From CAWJTV01 sp963845695 (GTDB taxonomy: Bacteria > Planctomycetota > Planctomycetia > Isosphaerales > Isosphaeraceae), in contig CAWJTQ010000002.1 of assembly GCA_963845695.1 (NCBI GenBank), forward strand, positions 434,001 to 498,000: 64,000 nucleotides of DNA, given 5' to 3'. The position numbers were made by a program, and so were the translations under genes. The notes below the pieces were generated by a model. That model saw only the letters and a program-made list of their open reading frames with translations, was not told where the DNA came from and did no database searches. Below are positions 30,451-41,000 of the stretch, piece by piece; positions within the stretch are counted from its first letter, which is position 1, and each line of letters starts with the position of its first letter.

Positions 30451-31197
30451 TCAGGTTCGGGCATGCGCGGGGCTGGCCCACCGCATCAGGTCGTCGATAC
30501 CGACGGAGCGATACGTCATGAACAACTCGCCTGCCTCGAAGCCCGCCGTTAAGCCGTGATATCGGTTCATCGTCTCGACGGCTCGAAAGATCCCGGCCTT
30601 GCTGGCGGGGAATTGCGTCTGGTAACAACGGATCGCCTCAAGCTTGACCTCCAACGTTGGGCCGATGTCCGCAACAATGTAACCGGATGCCTCTGGTAAG
30701 TCTAACCCATGCAACGCGATGGGAAAGCTCAATTGGTTTTGGATCGTGTGGGTCGGTAGTCCGTCGAAGTATTCATCCCACTTGGTCAGTCGGCTGTAAA
30801 AGACCGCCGCATCGGTGATCAACATCGCCTGATAATGGTCGGGAGAGGCCAGGGCGGTCTTGCCGCCGAATCCGATCACGACCTTGGGTTTGTGCCGTCG
30901 GAACTCCTTGGCCAGCGCGATCCGGGCCTCGAAACCGTCGAACAGCCGGCGGTTGGGCAGGTTGAGGTTGATCCGCGTCGCGACCCCCAGGATCTCGGCG
31001 GCCTGCTGCGCTTCGGCGAGACGGACGTCCGGTCCGGGTGAATGCGGCGTCGGCTCGCCATCAGTCAGATCGACGATCCCCACAGCGTACCCTTTGCGGG
31101 CCAACCGGGCCAGGGTTCCGCCACAGGCGATCTCCACATCGTCGGGGTGCGCGCCCACGGCGATCAGGTCGAGCTCCGGCTCCTGCAATTCGGCCAT
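30451..31197 (-). CDS. PIG-L/BshB-family deacetylase
   Basis: 248 residues from ATG 31197; an in-frame ATG at 31254 would add 19. The zinc motif AHPDDVE is near the N-terminus, followed by DLTDGEPTPHS, INLNLPNRRLFD and a conserved late SPDHYQA that supplies a further His. This arrangement is the BshB1-like group, N-acetylglucosaminyl deacetylases such as those of bacillithiol synthesis. The rest of that pathway is not in the window, so the substrate is inferred loosely. It sits in the minus-strand series between cobL and the phosphatase. Confidence 0.8.
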   Translation of the reverse strand: MAELQEPELDLIAVGAHPDDVEIACGGTLARLARKGYAVGIVDLTDGEPTPHSPGPDVRLAEAQQAAEILGVATRINLNLPNRRLFDGFEARIALAKEFRRHKPKVVIGFGGKTALASPDHYQAMLITDAAVFYSRLTKWDEYFDGLPTHTIQNQLSFPIALHGLDLPEASGYIVADIGPTLEVKLEAIRCYQTQFPASKAGIFRAVETMNRYHGLTAGFEAGELFMTYRSVGIDDLMRWASPAHART

Positions 31198-31355
31198 GCG
31201 ATTGTCCACCTCGCCGATCGCGGATGCGATCCGCCATCGATCCAATGTATTCATCTTATCCGCATCTCACAACCGGCAGCCAGCCTCGCTAGGGCGGTGG
31301 TCCCGATCGGTTGGGTCCTCGATCCGGCTGGTGCGCCGACCAGGAGATGACTCGA

Positions 31356-32621
31356 TCAATCATCGGCCGGCTCCCGCTTGGTGACGGCCAGCAGGAAGGT
31401 GGGAGCGATCGCCTCGAACCGCAGCCGGTCCATTTGCTCGATCCCCCGCGCGATCGAGACGTTCCAGACGTTCACGCGGCCAGCCAGCCCCTTGAGGGTT
31501 TGATAGGCCGTCGCCAGTCCTTCGATGGTGGCGACGTTGACCGCCAAGGTCCCTCCCAGACAGAGCCGATCGTAGGCCGTGCTGAGGACCAGGTCAACTT
31601 GCCGGCCGGTCCCTCCTACGAAGACAGCGTCGGGCTCGGGAAGCGCTGAGAGGACCTCGGGCGCACGGCCGGCCACCGTGCGGATGTTGGGCACCCCGAA
31701 GACCTCCGCGTTGGCCTGGATCAGCGCGACATCGGCCGGCTCCGGCTCGATGGCGTAGACCATCCCCTGATGAGCGAGCTGGGCGGCCTCGATCGTCACG
31801 GAACCCGAGCCGGCACCGATGTCCCACACGACGCTGGTCGCGCGGATATCGAGCTGCGCCAGTGCGATGGCGCGCACCTCGGCCTGGGTGATCAATCCTC
31901 GCTTGGGCAGCGACTGCGCGAAGGCATCGTCCGGGTTGCCGAAGAGCCGGTGGCGGCCGGCCCGCCCCGCCCGATCTGGCCGGTTGGGCTTGCGGATCAG
32001 GATCAGCACGTTGAGCGGGTCGAAATCCATCCCCGCCAGTTCTGCCAGCTCGCACTGGGTGACGCGCTCGTCCGGCGAGCCCAGGTTCTCACAGACGTAG
32101 GCTCGGAAGTAGTCGATCCCCCGCTCTAACAGATCCCCGGCCAGCCGTGACGGAGGGCACTCGTCGCTGGAGAACAGCCCGATCTTCTCCGCGGTCCGGA
32201 TCCGGTCGATGACGGCCTCGATCGGCCGGCCGGCCAGACTGGTCAGGTAGGCGTCTTCCCAGCTTTCCTTGATCCGGGCGAACGCCAGTTGCATGCTGCT
32301 GACGTGAGGCACGACCTCGAAGAGATCCTTGCCGAGCCGGTCGCAAAGATAGCGGGCCACCCCGTAGAACAGGGGGTCGCCGCCGCAGACCAGCACGGGT
32401 CGCCGCTGCGCCAGCCCTTCGCGGACTTGCCGCAGCGCCAGGCTCATGTCCGCCTCCAGCGGTTCCTTCCGCGCTGCCACGCTTTCCAGTAGCGGCAGGA
32501 CCGACGGCGCCCCGAGGATTAGATCGGCGGACGCCAACAACCGGCGCGCGGGCTCGGTCAGGCCGGCGAGCCCATCATCGCCAATCCCCAGGATCACCAG
32601 CTTCGATTGGCCGTCGCTCAC
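31356..32621 (-). CDS. cobL: Precorrin-6Y methyltransferase/decarboxylase CobL (CbiE-CbiT fusion)
   Basis: About 421 residues from GTG 32621. The N-terminal CbiE half is a tetrapyrrole methylase: ILGIGDDGLAG, VLVCGGDPLFYG, and LVPHVSSMQLAF-like sequence. The C-terminal CbiT half is a Rossmann methyltransferase: VVWDIGAGSGSVTIEAA and FVGGTGRQ. Together they methylate C5 and C15 and decarboxylate the acetate on ring C in corrin formation. No other cobalamin gene is in the window and I see no cobalamin riboswitch upstream. The frame extends to 32720, but those residues are unlike the family. Confidence 0.9.
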   Translation of the reverse strand: MSDGQSKLVILGIGDDGLAGLTEPARRLLASADLILGAPSVLPLLESVAARKEPLEADMSLALRQVREGLAQRRPVLVCGGDPLFYGVARYLCDRLGKDLFEVVPHVSSMQLAFARIKESWEDAYLTSLAGRPIEAVIDRIRTAEKIGLFSSDECPPSRLAGDLLERGIDYFRAYVCENLGSPDERVTQCELAELAGMDFDPLNVLILIRKPNRPDRAGRAGRHRLFGNPDDAFAQSLPKRGLITQAEVRAIALAQLDIRATSVVWDIGAGSGSVTIEAAQLAHQGMVYAIEPEPADVALIQANAEVFGVPNIRTVAGRAPEVLSALPEPDAVFVGGTGRQVDLVLSTAYDRLCLGGTLAVNVATIEGLATAYQTLKGLAGRVNVWNVSIARGIEQMDRLRFEAIAPTFLLAVTKREPADD

Positions 32622-32878
32622 CGTGACCGTCCCTATCGCACGGGATAGCCTTGATGCCCCTGATATTCTAAACGGCGGTGGCCGCAAGTTGGGACATTGT
32701 AATCCCCGTCCCGCTGACAAGCCAACAGCACAACGCCGTCAAACGGATCGCTCGGAAGCTCGGGCGATTTCACCCGGCTCCGTGGGGCTCCGGTCCGCCT
32801 CGCCGGGAGGACCAGGTTGTGGTAGGCTCATCCTGAGGCGGAGGAAGCGGAATGGCTGGATTCCGGGAGGGTCGCATC

Positions 32879-33804
32879 ATGAGCACGGTTCACGATCGGC
32901 GCAACAAGCCCGCCGCCGATGCTGGGACGCGGCCGGAGCGGAAGCGACGCCCTGGGAAGGCCTCATTCGACTACGGTTATCGCGACGTGCGCAAGAAGCT
33001 CCCCGATGGCCGCTATCGCTGGGTCCGGCTTCCCTTGACCCTGGACGATGTGCTCCACCCGAGGGAAGGAGACGTCCATTTGCCCAGCGATCCTCATACC
33101 GACGATTGCACCTATCTCCGAACCGTTCTCAAGGCCCGGTGCGCCGCCGACCCTTCGGTGGTCGTGTTTTCCGATTGCGGCATCTACTGGGATGTTCCCG
33201 GCCTGCGACATCACAGCCCCGACTTGGCGGTGATCTTCGGTGTCAAGAAGCGCAAAGACTGGAAGACATTCCGCGTGAAAACGGAGAAGGTGCGGCCTTC
33301 GTTGATCGTCGAGGTCACTTCGGACAACACGCGGGTGACGGACATCAAGGACAAGGTCAAGGAGTATGCCCTGGCGAAGGTGTCTCATTATGTCATCGTC
33401 GATGCGCAGGAGGAAGGCGAGAGGCGACGGGTCACCTTGCTCGCCTACCGGTTGAAAGGCAAGGCTTACCAGGCCGTTACGGCCGACAAACAGGGGCGAG
33501 TCTCTCTGGATCCGGTGAACTTGTTGCTCGGCGTGAGGAAGGATCCGGAGACGGGTGGCGACCGTGTCGTGTTGATCGATCCGGTAACGAACGAGGAGAT
33601 CGGTGATTACACCGAGGTCAGCCGGTCCCGGGCGGCCGAGTCCCGCCGTGCCGATGACGAAGCCCGCCGCGCCGATGACGAAGCCCGCCGCGCCGATGAC
33701 GAAGCCCGCCGCGCGACGCCGAAGCCAAGCCCGGGCCGGCCCGAGGCCCGGGCTCGGCGCTGGAGGATGAGTTGCGTCGGCTCCGCAGCCGAAAAACCCG
33801 TTGA
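32879..33804 (+). CDS. Uma2/DUF820-family protein, frameshift in the repeat-rich C-terminus
   Basis: About 308 codons from ATG 32879, after GGGAGGG. The Uma2-like PD-(D/E)XK-type domain includes SDCGIYWDV, HHSPDLAVIFGV, RPSLIVEVTSDNTR and KVKEYALAKVSHYVIVD; the D...EV.S pair fits the fold's active site. The C-terminal tail has three exact 21-bp repeats encoding RRADDEA. Just after them (~33712) a one-base shift leads to a coiled-coil ending LEDELRRLRSRKTR with a stop at 33804. Without the correction the frame runs to 33904 in unrelated sequence. Uma2 genes are abundant in planctomycetes and cyanobacteria; their function is unknown. Confidence 0.75.
33650..33712 (+). repeat. Three exact tandem 21-bp repeats
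   Basis: The unit GCCGATGACGAAGCCCGCCG plus C is repeated at 33650, 33671 and 33692. It encodes seven residues per copy inside the Uma2-like protein tail; copy number changes would keep frame. Confidence 0.85.
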
Positions 33805-33840
33805 ACAGCAGATTTGCGCGATCGATCGCCTTCTCGGCAA

Positions 33841-34833
33841 TCATTCGCAGCCCGCGTGTTCCGTGCAGCCCCCTGGCCCCTCCGCGCAGGGGAGCAGCCA
33901 CTGATGGACCATTTGCGCCATCGCCTCGGCGTGGGTCAGGTGGGGCTGGTGGCCGACAGTCGGCATGATGACCGCTTCGGCTTTGGGCAACGCGGTCTTG
34001 AGCACGTCGAAATCGCGATGGGGGACGATCCGGTCTTCGTTGCCCTGAAGGAGGAGAATCTCCGCGGGGATCGTCGACAGGATAGGCCGCAGGTCCAGGC
34101 CCGTGAGGAGGTCGACGCGGTGGGCCAAGGACCGGATCGGCGTCAATCCGTTTTGCTCGATGTAGAATTCCCAGCGATCATCCAGGAGTGAGGGAAACTC
34201 CAGCCGGCTATTGTAGGCCAGCACCGTGCGCTGCATCGGGAGCCGGGAGACCGTCCCGGGGACGAGTCGTCCTAGCCGGAGCGCCCATCGCTCCGCCGCC
34301 GAGAACCGGCGGTGCGCGAACCCCCCCTGGAGAGCCGATCGCGGGAATCGCCGCGGCTCCCGGTGCAGGGTCTTGAGCGCGATCGTCGAGCCGAAGGACA
34401 ACCCGACCAGGAAGGCCCGGCCCAGGTTCAGGTGGTCGATCAACCCGAAGAGGTCGTCCACGAGATGGTCGTGGGTGATTCGCCGCAACCGGGCACCGTC
34501 GTTGGCCTGCTCGCCGGGATAGTCGTAAACGATCGTCCGGAAGTGCTCAGCAAGCCGGTTGAGCACCAGCGCATAGACGCGGTAGGTCGAGGCAATCCCC
34601 GGGATCAGGAACAGGGGCGGACCGTGTCCCAGGATGCGGTAGGTTAACCGGTATCGCGGGCCGTCCCAGCGGGCGACCGCCGCCGCCAGGTCGTATCGCA
34701 AGACTTCTGCCCGGAAATCGGCGGGAGCCGGGCAGGGCGGCCGCGCGGCCTCGGGGCCGGTTGAAGCTTCGACATCGGCAGCGGTCACAGCCGCGCCGGT
34801 GTGATCCTCAGGTATGGACGACGAGATTGGCAT
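33841..34833 (-). CDS. Alpha/beta hydrolase
   Basis: 330 residues. The fold motifs are PPLFLIPGIAST (oxyanion region), RTIVYDYPGEQAND, the nucleophile elbow VGLSFGS, LLLQGNEDRIVPH (Asp) and PTVGHQPHLTHA (His). The ~50 N-terminal residues are low-complexity, and an internal start is possible. Its beginning overlaps the end of the MEMO-like gene by 26 bp, so they are co-transcribed. Substrate is unknown. Confidence 0.8.
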   Translation of the reverse strand: MPISSSIPEDHTGAAVTAADVEASTGPEAARPPCPAPADFRAEVLRYDLAAAVARWDGPRYRLTYRILGHGPPLFLIPGIASTYRVYALVLNRLAEHFRTIVYDYPGEQANDGARLRRITHDHLVDDLFGLIDHLNLGRAFLVGLSFGSTIALKTLHREPRRFPRSALQGGFAHRRFSAAERWALRLGRLVPGTVSRLPMQRTVLAYNSRLEFPSLLDDRWEFYIEQNGLTPIRSLAHRVDLLTGLDLRPILSTIPAEILLLQGNEDRIVPHRDFDVLKTALPKAEAVIMPTVGHQPHLTHAEAMAQMVHQWLLPCAEGPGGCTEHAGCE

Positions 34834-36091
34834 GGAGGGGATTCACCGAAGGCTCGGATGCGTGGAACGCCATGCTCGCGAAGCTCACGCAGCAGGTCCG
34901 GCGGTCATCCAGGGCCTGGTTGTACCGGAGCACCCGGCCCCGGGCCGGGCCGATGGCGTGCAAGAAAGTATAGGTCGCCGCCAGCCCGCAGACTCGCCAG
35001 CGGTTCCCCACGGCGCCCGCGGTGCGGAACCAACCCTGGGGATCGCCGGCGGCAGCACGGTCCAGCATTTCGCCGTCAAACTGGCGAACCTGCTCCTGGA
35101 GGATCGGGTCAACGGGGCTCGGGTCGCCGAACTCTGGTCCCACATGGCACAAGTCGATGCCGCCGATGTAGGCCACCGACTTGCCGCTGGCCGCCTCGGC
35201 GACCCGTAGCGCCTCAATGAACCGGTGCACCGCCGGGTCCGCGATCGGGTCGACCGCCCGCTCCATCAGATCGTGGAACGAGCCGACCAGGATCGGAACG
35301 ATGGTGAAATCGCGACGACCGCCTAGCACATGCTGGAGGAAGACCACCTGGAACTCAATCGAGTGCTCGGTCCGATGCGAGAGTTCGTCATCGAAGAGGT
35401 CGCGGCCGGCCAGGGAGGCGATCCGATCGACATAGGATCGGTCGGTGGGAACCACGCCCAGGGGCGTCTCGAAGTCCTTGCACGTCAACACGAACCGGCG
35501 CCGGCAGTATTGGTGGGCGACGCCCAGGATGACGAACGTGTCGGCCTGCGACCGCTCCACGAGCTCACGGTACGACCAGGTGTAGACCGGCCCGCCGCGC
35601 TGGAAGTCGATGTGCGGGCTCAAGATACCGCGGAATCCGGCGTTATGTTCCACCCCATCGGCGGTCGGGATGCCGGCGCCATGGACGCCAACGAAGAACT
35701 GGTCGAGCTGGGCACGGAGTGCCCGGAGCGTTGCCGCATATGAGCGGCCCGCCAATGCCGGAGCCCGATGGCCCGATTCCCGATACTGCTGGTGGAACAT
35801 CGCAAATGCCGGTCCCTCGATGATCATCGTTTCATCGAATCGCCGGACCAGATCCTCAAGATCCTTCATCGCCACGAATTGCCCCGTTTCACGGAGCACC
35901 CGCGCCTGGATCTCAATCAGCGTCGATTGGCCGTCAAAGTGCCGAACGACGTGGGAATAACCATCCCACGGAACCAGGACCGGTTGAGGGACAACCCCCG
36001 TCGGGTCCTGAAACATGACGAAAGACTGTCCCTGGTGCTCGATCCGTCGAGCCGTGAGCGGACGAAGCCTGGGTCGTTCGAGCGACGACAT
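34808..36091 (-). CDS. MEMO1-family protein (AmmeMemoRadiSam system protein B-like)
   Basis: 427 residues. An N-terminal ~150-residue segment (FVMFQDPTGVVPQPVLVPW, then a helix-rich part) precedes the MEMO domain: GILSPHIDFQRGG, FVILGVAHQYC, TEHSIEFQVVFLQ and GGIDLCHVGPEFG. These contain the His/His/Cys metal-binding positions of MEMO proteins. Proteins of this kind usually occur with AMMECR1 and a radical SAM partner; neither is in the window. The chemistry is not established. It overlaps the hydrolase downstream by 26 bp. Confidence 0.8.
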   Translation of the reverse strand: MSSLERPRLRPLTARRIEHQGQSFVMFQDPTGVVPQPVLVPWDGYSHVVRHFDGQSTLIEIQARVLRETGQFVAMKDLEDLVRRFDETMIIEGPAFAMFHQQYRESGHRAPALAGRSYAATLRALRAQLDQFFVGVHGAGIPTADGVEHNAGFRGILSPHIDFQRGGPVYTWSYRELVERSQADTFVILGVAHQYCRRRFVLTCKDFETPLGVVPTDRSYVDRIASLAGRDLFDDELSHRTEHSIEFQVVFLQHVLGGRRDFTIVPILVGSFHDLMERAVDPIADPAVHRFIEALRVAEAASGKSVAYIGGIDLCHVGPEFGDPSPVDPILQEQVRQFDGEMLDRAAAGDPQGWFRTAGAVGNRWRVCGLAATYTFLHAIGPARGRVLRYNQALDDRRTCCVSFASMAFHASEPSVNPLHANLVVHT

Positions 36092-36690
36092 GCCCGCGCC
36101 TCGCCGCCCTCGTTGTCTCCGAACCTTTCAGGACTTCCGCGCCGAAACGGGCGGAATCGCCATGCCCATGTTACCCGACAGATCCGTCGCGTCAAGTTCT
36201 CCCACGCGGTCCTTGGGGTTGAGTGGCGATCAAGGGCAGTTGCCAAGCGGGTGGAGCGATCTCACGAATGGGTTGTGGCGTCTTCATCGTTCCTCCCTTT
36301 TTGGACATCAGGCCTTGCTACCGCCTTGAAACTCCTCATTTCTTGATCTTGGCTGGAGCAAATCGCATGCCGTTTCAAGATCCTGGACAGCGATTGGCAG
36401 GGCGGTCAACCGAATCTGGCGAACTTGCCCCAATTCTTCAGGGGGATGACTCCTCCACAGATTCGTGGCAATACCCTCCGCACCGACTCGATGAACCCCT
36501 GCGTGCATGTTCGCACTGCTTTCGGATTATGCAGGCTCTGCCATTTCTTGGGATACGCCGGGGCCGTTCCGGCACCATGGGCGCACCACGTGGAAGGTGA
36601 TGCGCGGGAGGGGTGCCGGGTCGACGGACCGCCGGTGGTCACTGGGTGCGTGTTGGTACGTCCAAACCTGACCGACTCGAAGAGGTCCCT
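36092..36690. other. Intergenic region
   Basis: About 600 bp between the MEMO-like gene and the stand-alone receiver gene. No frame, repeat or structured RNA is convincing. Confidence 0.5.
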
Positions 36691-37098
36691 TCATGTCTGG
36701 CTCTCCGCCGTATCTCCGTGCGCGTCGCATTCGGCCAGGAGGGTTCGAATGAGTGGCAGGAGCTGATCGTCCAGTTCCGATTTGTGGAGGAATCCGTCCG
36801 CGCCGGCCTTGAGGGCAGCCACGCGGTAGGCCTTATCCTCATGGGCCGTCATCAGGACGACCCGCGGCCGGCGGGACAGCACGGCTATGTGACGCACCGC
36901 CTGGAGACCGTTCATGCCGGGCATGGCCAGGTCCATCAGCACGAGGTCGGGCTCCAGCACGGCCGTCCGTTCGAGGGCTGCGCGGCCCGAGTCGGCGGTC
37001 CCGACGATCTCAATCCCCTCGGTGGCCGGCAGCAGGGATACGACGGCGGCGAGGAAGGTCGGGTTGTCGTCCACGACAAGGATCCGCCGAAGGCGCAT
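36691..37098 (-). CDS. Stand-alone response-regulator receiver protein
   Basis: 135 residues forming a single REC domain: ILVVDDNPTFL (acidic pocket), LVLMDLAMPGMNG with the phospho-acceptor Asp, VVLMTAHEDKAY (Thr switch) and GADGFLHKS (Lys). There is no output domain. It is likely part of the phosphorelay with the histidine kinase and LuxR-type regulator ~330 bp upstream on the same strand. Confidence 0.85.
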   Translation of the reverse strand: MRLRRILVVDDNPTFLAAVVSLLPATEGIEIVGTADSGRAALERTAVLEPDLVLMDLAMPGMNGLQAVRHIAVLSRRPRVVLMTAHEDKAYRVAALKAGADGFLHKSELDDQLLPLIRTLLAECDAHGDTAESQT

Positions 37099-37430
37099 GG
37101 TCCCTCCTGACGGCTTTAAGATATGCTATTGCGTCAAATCGTAGGATCAATCTCAAACTCTCCGCCGAGCGAAAAACAGGTTACGGCGTCGTGACCCTTA
37201 GAGGTCGCCGCATCGTATCCCGGAGGAAGATCAGGGAGACAGGATGTCACCTTCGGTCGTCCGGCTACCTCGTATTGTTCGCGCTGTCCGTGAGATCGTC
37301 TCTAGGGAAAGCTACCCGGAGACGACTTGGGATTCTCCCTTAGCCGATTTGCGGTGAGCGGCCCGATCTCCTGGACTGACAATGGGCCGGCCCGGGCGAG
37401 GGGTCAAGGCCGGCGCGGCATTGGTCGCGT
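37099..37430. other. Intergenic region
   Basis: 332 bp between two same-strand regulator genes. It probably holds the promoter of the receiver gene; no clear site can be named. Confidence 0.4.
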
Positions 37431-38087
37431 TCATTCATCGGCCTTGACCAATCGGGTGCGGATCGCGTATCGGACCAGTCCTGCCACGTCGCGGATCCCC
37501 AGCCGCTCCATCAGTTGGGCCCGGTGGGCCTCGACAGTCTTCGCGCTGAGTCCGAGTCGGCGGGCGATCGCCTTGGTCGGCAGCCCTTCGGCAATCAACC
37601 GTAGCACCTCCCGCTGCCGTGCTGTGAGTGGGTCAGCGGCGGCCGCCTCCGCCTGCGCCAGCCGCGCGTACTCGGCGACGACATGGCCCGAGACGGCCGG
37701 ACTGAGGTAGCTCTCGCCTCGCACCACGGCCCGAACGGCTGCCTCGCACTCGGCCGCGCCGGCGTCCTTGAGCAGGTAGCCGGCCGCGCCGGCCGCCAGC
37801 GCCCGCGTGGCGTAGGCCTTTTCCTGATGCATCGAGAGGACGAGCACGCGGGTCTGGGGGAACTCGCGGGCGACGCGCTCGGCGAGCTCTAGGCCGCTCA
37901 GCCCCGGCATGGCGAGGTCGGTCACCAGCACATCGGGTCGGTGAGCCGTGACCAAGGCCAGCGCCTGATGGCCGTCGCCGGCCTCGGCGACAATTTCGAT
38001 GTCCGGCGCCGCCTCCAGCAGCGAGCGGACGCCGCGTCGGACGACGGTATGATCGTCGGCCAGGACCACTCGGATCGTGCTCATCAT
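37431..38087 (-). CDS. NarL/FixJ-family response regulator
   Basis: 218 residues. The receiver domain has VVLADDHTVV, VTDLAMPGLSG with the Asp, VLVLSMHQE and GYLLKDAGA. The LuxR-type HTH output domain follows: LTARQREVLRLIAEGLPTKA, then AKTVEAHRAQLMERLGI. The start overlaps the kinase stop as ATGA, the usual arrangement of a two-component pair. Confidence 0.9.
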   Translation of the reverse strand: MMSTIRVVLADDHTVVRRGVRSLLEAAPDIEIVAEAGDGHQALALVTAHRPDVLVTDLAMPGLSGLELAERVAREFPQTRVLVLSMHQEKAYATRALAAGAAGYLLKDAGAAECEAAVRAVVRGESYLSPAVSGHVVAEYARLAQAEAAAADPLTARQREVLRLIAEGLPTKAIARRLGLSAKTVEAHRAQLMERLGIRDVAGLVRYAIRTRLVKADE

Positions 38088-41000
38088 TGGCCCCCCTCTC
38101 CGGCGTCCTGAAGGTCCCTCTGGCCACCCGCCGGAAACACCGCGCGGATGCGCGTCCCGTCCCCGGGCCGCGACGTAATTTCAGTTCGGCCGCCCGCCAG
38201 CATGGCCCGCTCCTGGAGACTCAGGACTCCGAGGCTGGAGCCCCGGACGGCCCGCGCCGTGGCGACCGCGACGTCGAAGCCCGTCCCGTCATCCTCGACG
38301 ACCAATTGGAGCTCATCGCCGGCGCGGTGCAGCGCGACGTGGAGACGCGTGGCTCCGGCGTGCTTGATGGCGTTGGTCAGCGCCTCCTGGGCAATGCGAT
38401 AGCACGCCGTCTCCACCTCCGGATCGACCGGTCCGATCTCGTCGACATCCGCCGCGGCGGCCAGGCCGGTCCGCTCGGCGAGGTTCTCGGCCAGGGCCCG
38501 CAAGGCTTCGGCCAACCCCAGGTCATCCAACAGCGACGGGCGCAGGAGCCGCGACAGGTCGCGCACCTGCTCCAGCGCACAGTCGGTCATGGCGGCGGCG
38601 TCGCTCAGCCGGGAGCCGATGTCCGGGCCCGACGGGTCTCGAGCGAGGCGGTTGAGCGCGATCTTGACAGCCGTGAGCGACTGGCCAACCTCGTCGTGCA
38701 GCTCACGGGCGATTCGCCGCTGTTCTTCTTCCTGGGCGCGGATCAGTTGGCGGGACAACGCCTCCAGCCGCTCCTTGGCCGCACGTAACTCATCGAGCAA
38801 GAGGGCCTGACGGATCGCGATGGCCAGGTGATCGGCCACTTCCCGGGCCACTTCGAGCTGGTCGGTCGAGAACGCGGCTGGCCGGTCCGAGACCAGGAAG
38901 AGCGACCCGACCAGACGGTCGCTCTCCCGCAACGGGAATAGAACGTAAGATCGCATTCCCGCGGTCTGGAGTGCATCCATCAAGGGACTCGTGACTTCCG
39001 TCTTCAGCACGTCCTCCGCCATCGAGGCCTCGCCTTGGCGGAGAGCATCGATTTCCGGTCGATCCTTCAGATCATCGTGAAAACGCGTCCCCGGGGGATG
39101 CCATTGACGGAGGAGGCCAGCACTGGCGATGACCTCGATTTCCTCCCGCTCGAAGTCGTACACCGCGATGCCTCCTGTCCAGTAGGGCACCAGCCGGGCG
39201 AGCTGTCCCAGGGCAGCCTCGGCGATCTCACGAGGCGCAGCGCAACGACAGGATCGCCCCATCGATCTCCCGAAGATGCTCCAGCCGGTTGGCATACCGT
39301 TGCAGGGCCGCTTCGGCGCGCTGGCGGTCGGTGATATCCTGGCAGGAGCCCAGCATGCGAACCGCATGCCCATTCGAGTCCGCGAGGATCACGCCCGATT
39401 CCAGGACAACCCGTTCCGCGCCGTCAGGGCGTGCGATGCGATGCTCGATGGCATAAGGGCTGTTCTCGCGCAGGGCTTTAGCCACCGCGGCCAGAACCGA
39501 ATCCCGATCGTCCGGATGCACCGCCTGGAGGAACAAGTCGTGGGTCACCGCGATCTGGCCCGGCTCGTAGCCGAAGATCCGGAAGCACTCGTCTGACCAT
39601 CGTAACGTACTGCGGAGGAGATCGGATGAATCCTCCACATCCAGCTCCCAACTCCCGACATGGGCCATCCTCTCCGACTGGCGGAGCATCCGCTCCCTCT
39701 CGCGGAGCTGTTCCTCGGCGCGACGCCGTTCGGTGATGTCGCGATTGGCCTCCAGCACTTGTTCGGGCCGATCCGCCAGTTGGATCAGCGACATGCGGCT
39801 ATCGACCGTCACCCAGCGCCCGTGCTTGGTGAGGTGCCTCAATTCCCCTTCCCAGTGGCCATATTGCCGCAGCGCCGCCTCGCAGACCGCCCGCCCGGCC
39901 GGAAAGACCGTCTGCAGGAGCTCGTGGCTCGCTCGCCCCAATGCTTCCTCTGCCGTGAAACCGTAGAGTTTTCGGGCGCCTTCATTCCAGGAGAGGATCC
40001 CGCCTTCCAACTCCCACACGAAGATCGGGCCAAACGCCTGATTCAGTAGGCGTGACGCGTTGCTCCAGCGCTTCCGCCGCACGCTTCTGCTCGGTGATGT
40101 CGCGGGCGATTTTCGAGGCCCCGACGATCCGGCCACTTCCATTTCGGATCGGCGAGATCGTCACCGAGACGTCGAGCGGACGGCCCACCTTGGTGATTCG
40201 CACCGATTCGTACTGCTCGATCCGTTCGCCGCGCCGGATTCGCTCCAGGATCGCCAGCTTCTCGTCCTGGAGATGTGGTGGGATAATCAGACCGATCGAC
40301 TGACCGACAACCTCCTCGGCTGCGTAGCCGAAGATCCGCTCGGCACCGGCATTCCAGGAGGTGATGAGGCCGTTGAGGTCCTCACTGAGGATCGCGTCGG
40401 CGGAGGATTCGACGATCGCCGCCAGCCGGGACTGGAGGTCCTCGGCCTGGCGGTGCTGAGTCACATCGCGGAACGTGAGAACCACCCCACTGACCGCCCC
40501 TCCCTGTTCCTTGATCGGGGCACCGCTGTCATCGATCGGCCGTTCCGTCCCGTCCTTGGCGATCAGGAGCGTATGGTTGGCCAGTCCGATGATGGTGCCC
40601 TCGCGCAGCACCCGGGCACCCGGGTTCTCGACCGTCTCACGGGTGTCCTCGGCGACGATCCGGAAGATCTCCGTCAGGGGTCGGCTCAGGGCCTCATCCG
40701 ATTCCCAGCCCGTCAGTTGCTCGGCGACGGGGTTGAGGAAAGTCACCCGCCCGCGGGCGTCGGTGGAGATGACCGCATCGCCGATGCTGGTCAGAACGGC
40801 CGTGAGCCGCTGCTGGCTATCCTCGATCCGCCGCCGAGCGGCGTGCAGGTTCTCGGCCAGGGCGCTGATCGACACTCCGCTGGCGATGCCAAGGCCCAAC
40901 CGCACGACCCGCCACAACGGGAACGATGTGTGAGAGGTCATCAGGACGATCACGCCGGTGGTCAACAGCCCCGGCCCGAGGCCGCCGTACCAGGCCGAGA

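Noticed and set aside
30320..30628. N-terminal extension of the PP2C phosphatase
   Set aside because: The open frame continues upstream but the residues look random; ATG 30319 starts the protein-like part.
32622..32878. Cobalamin riboswitch before cobL
   Set aside because: No B12-box consensus or matching stem set is visible on the minus strand.
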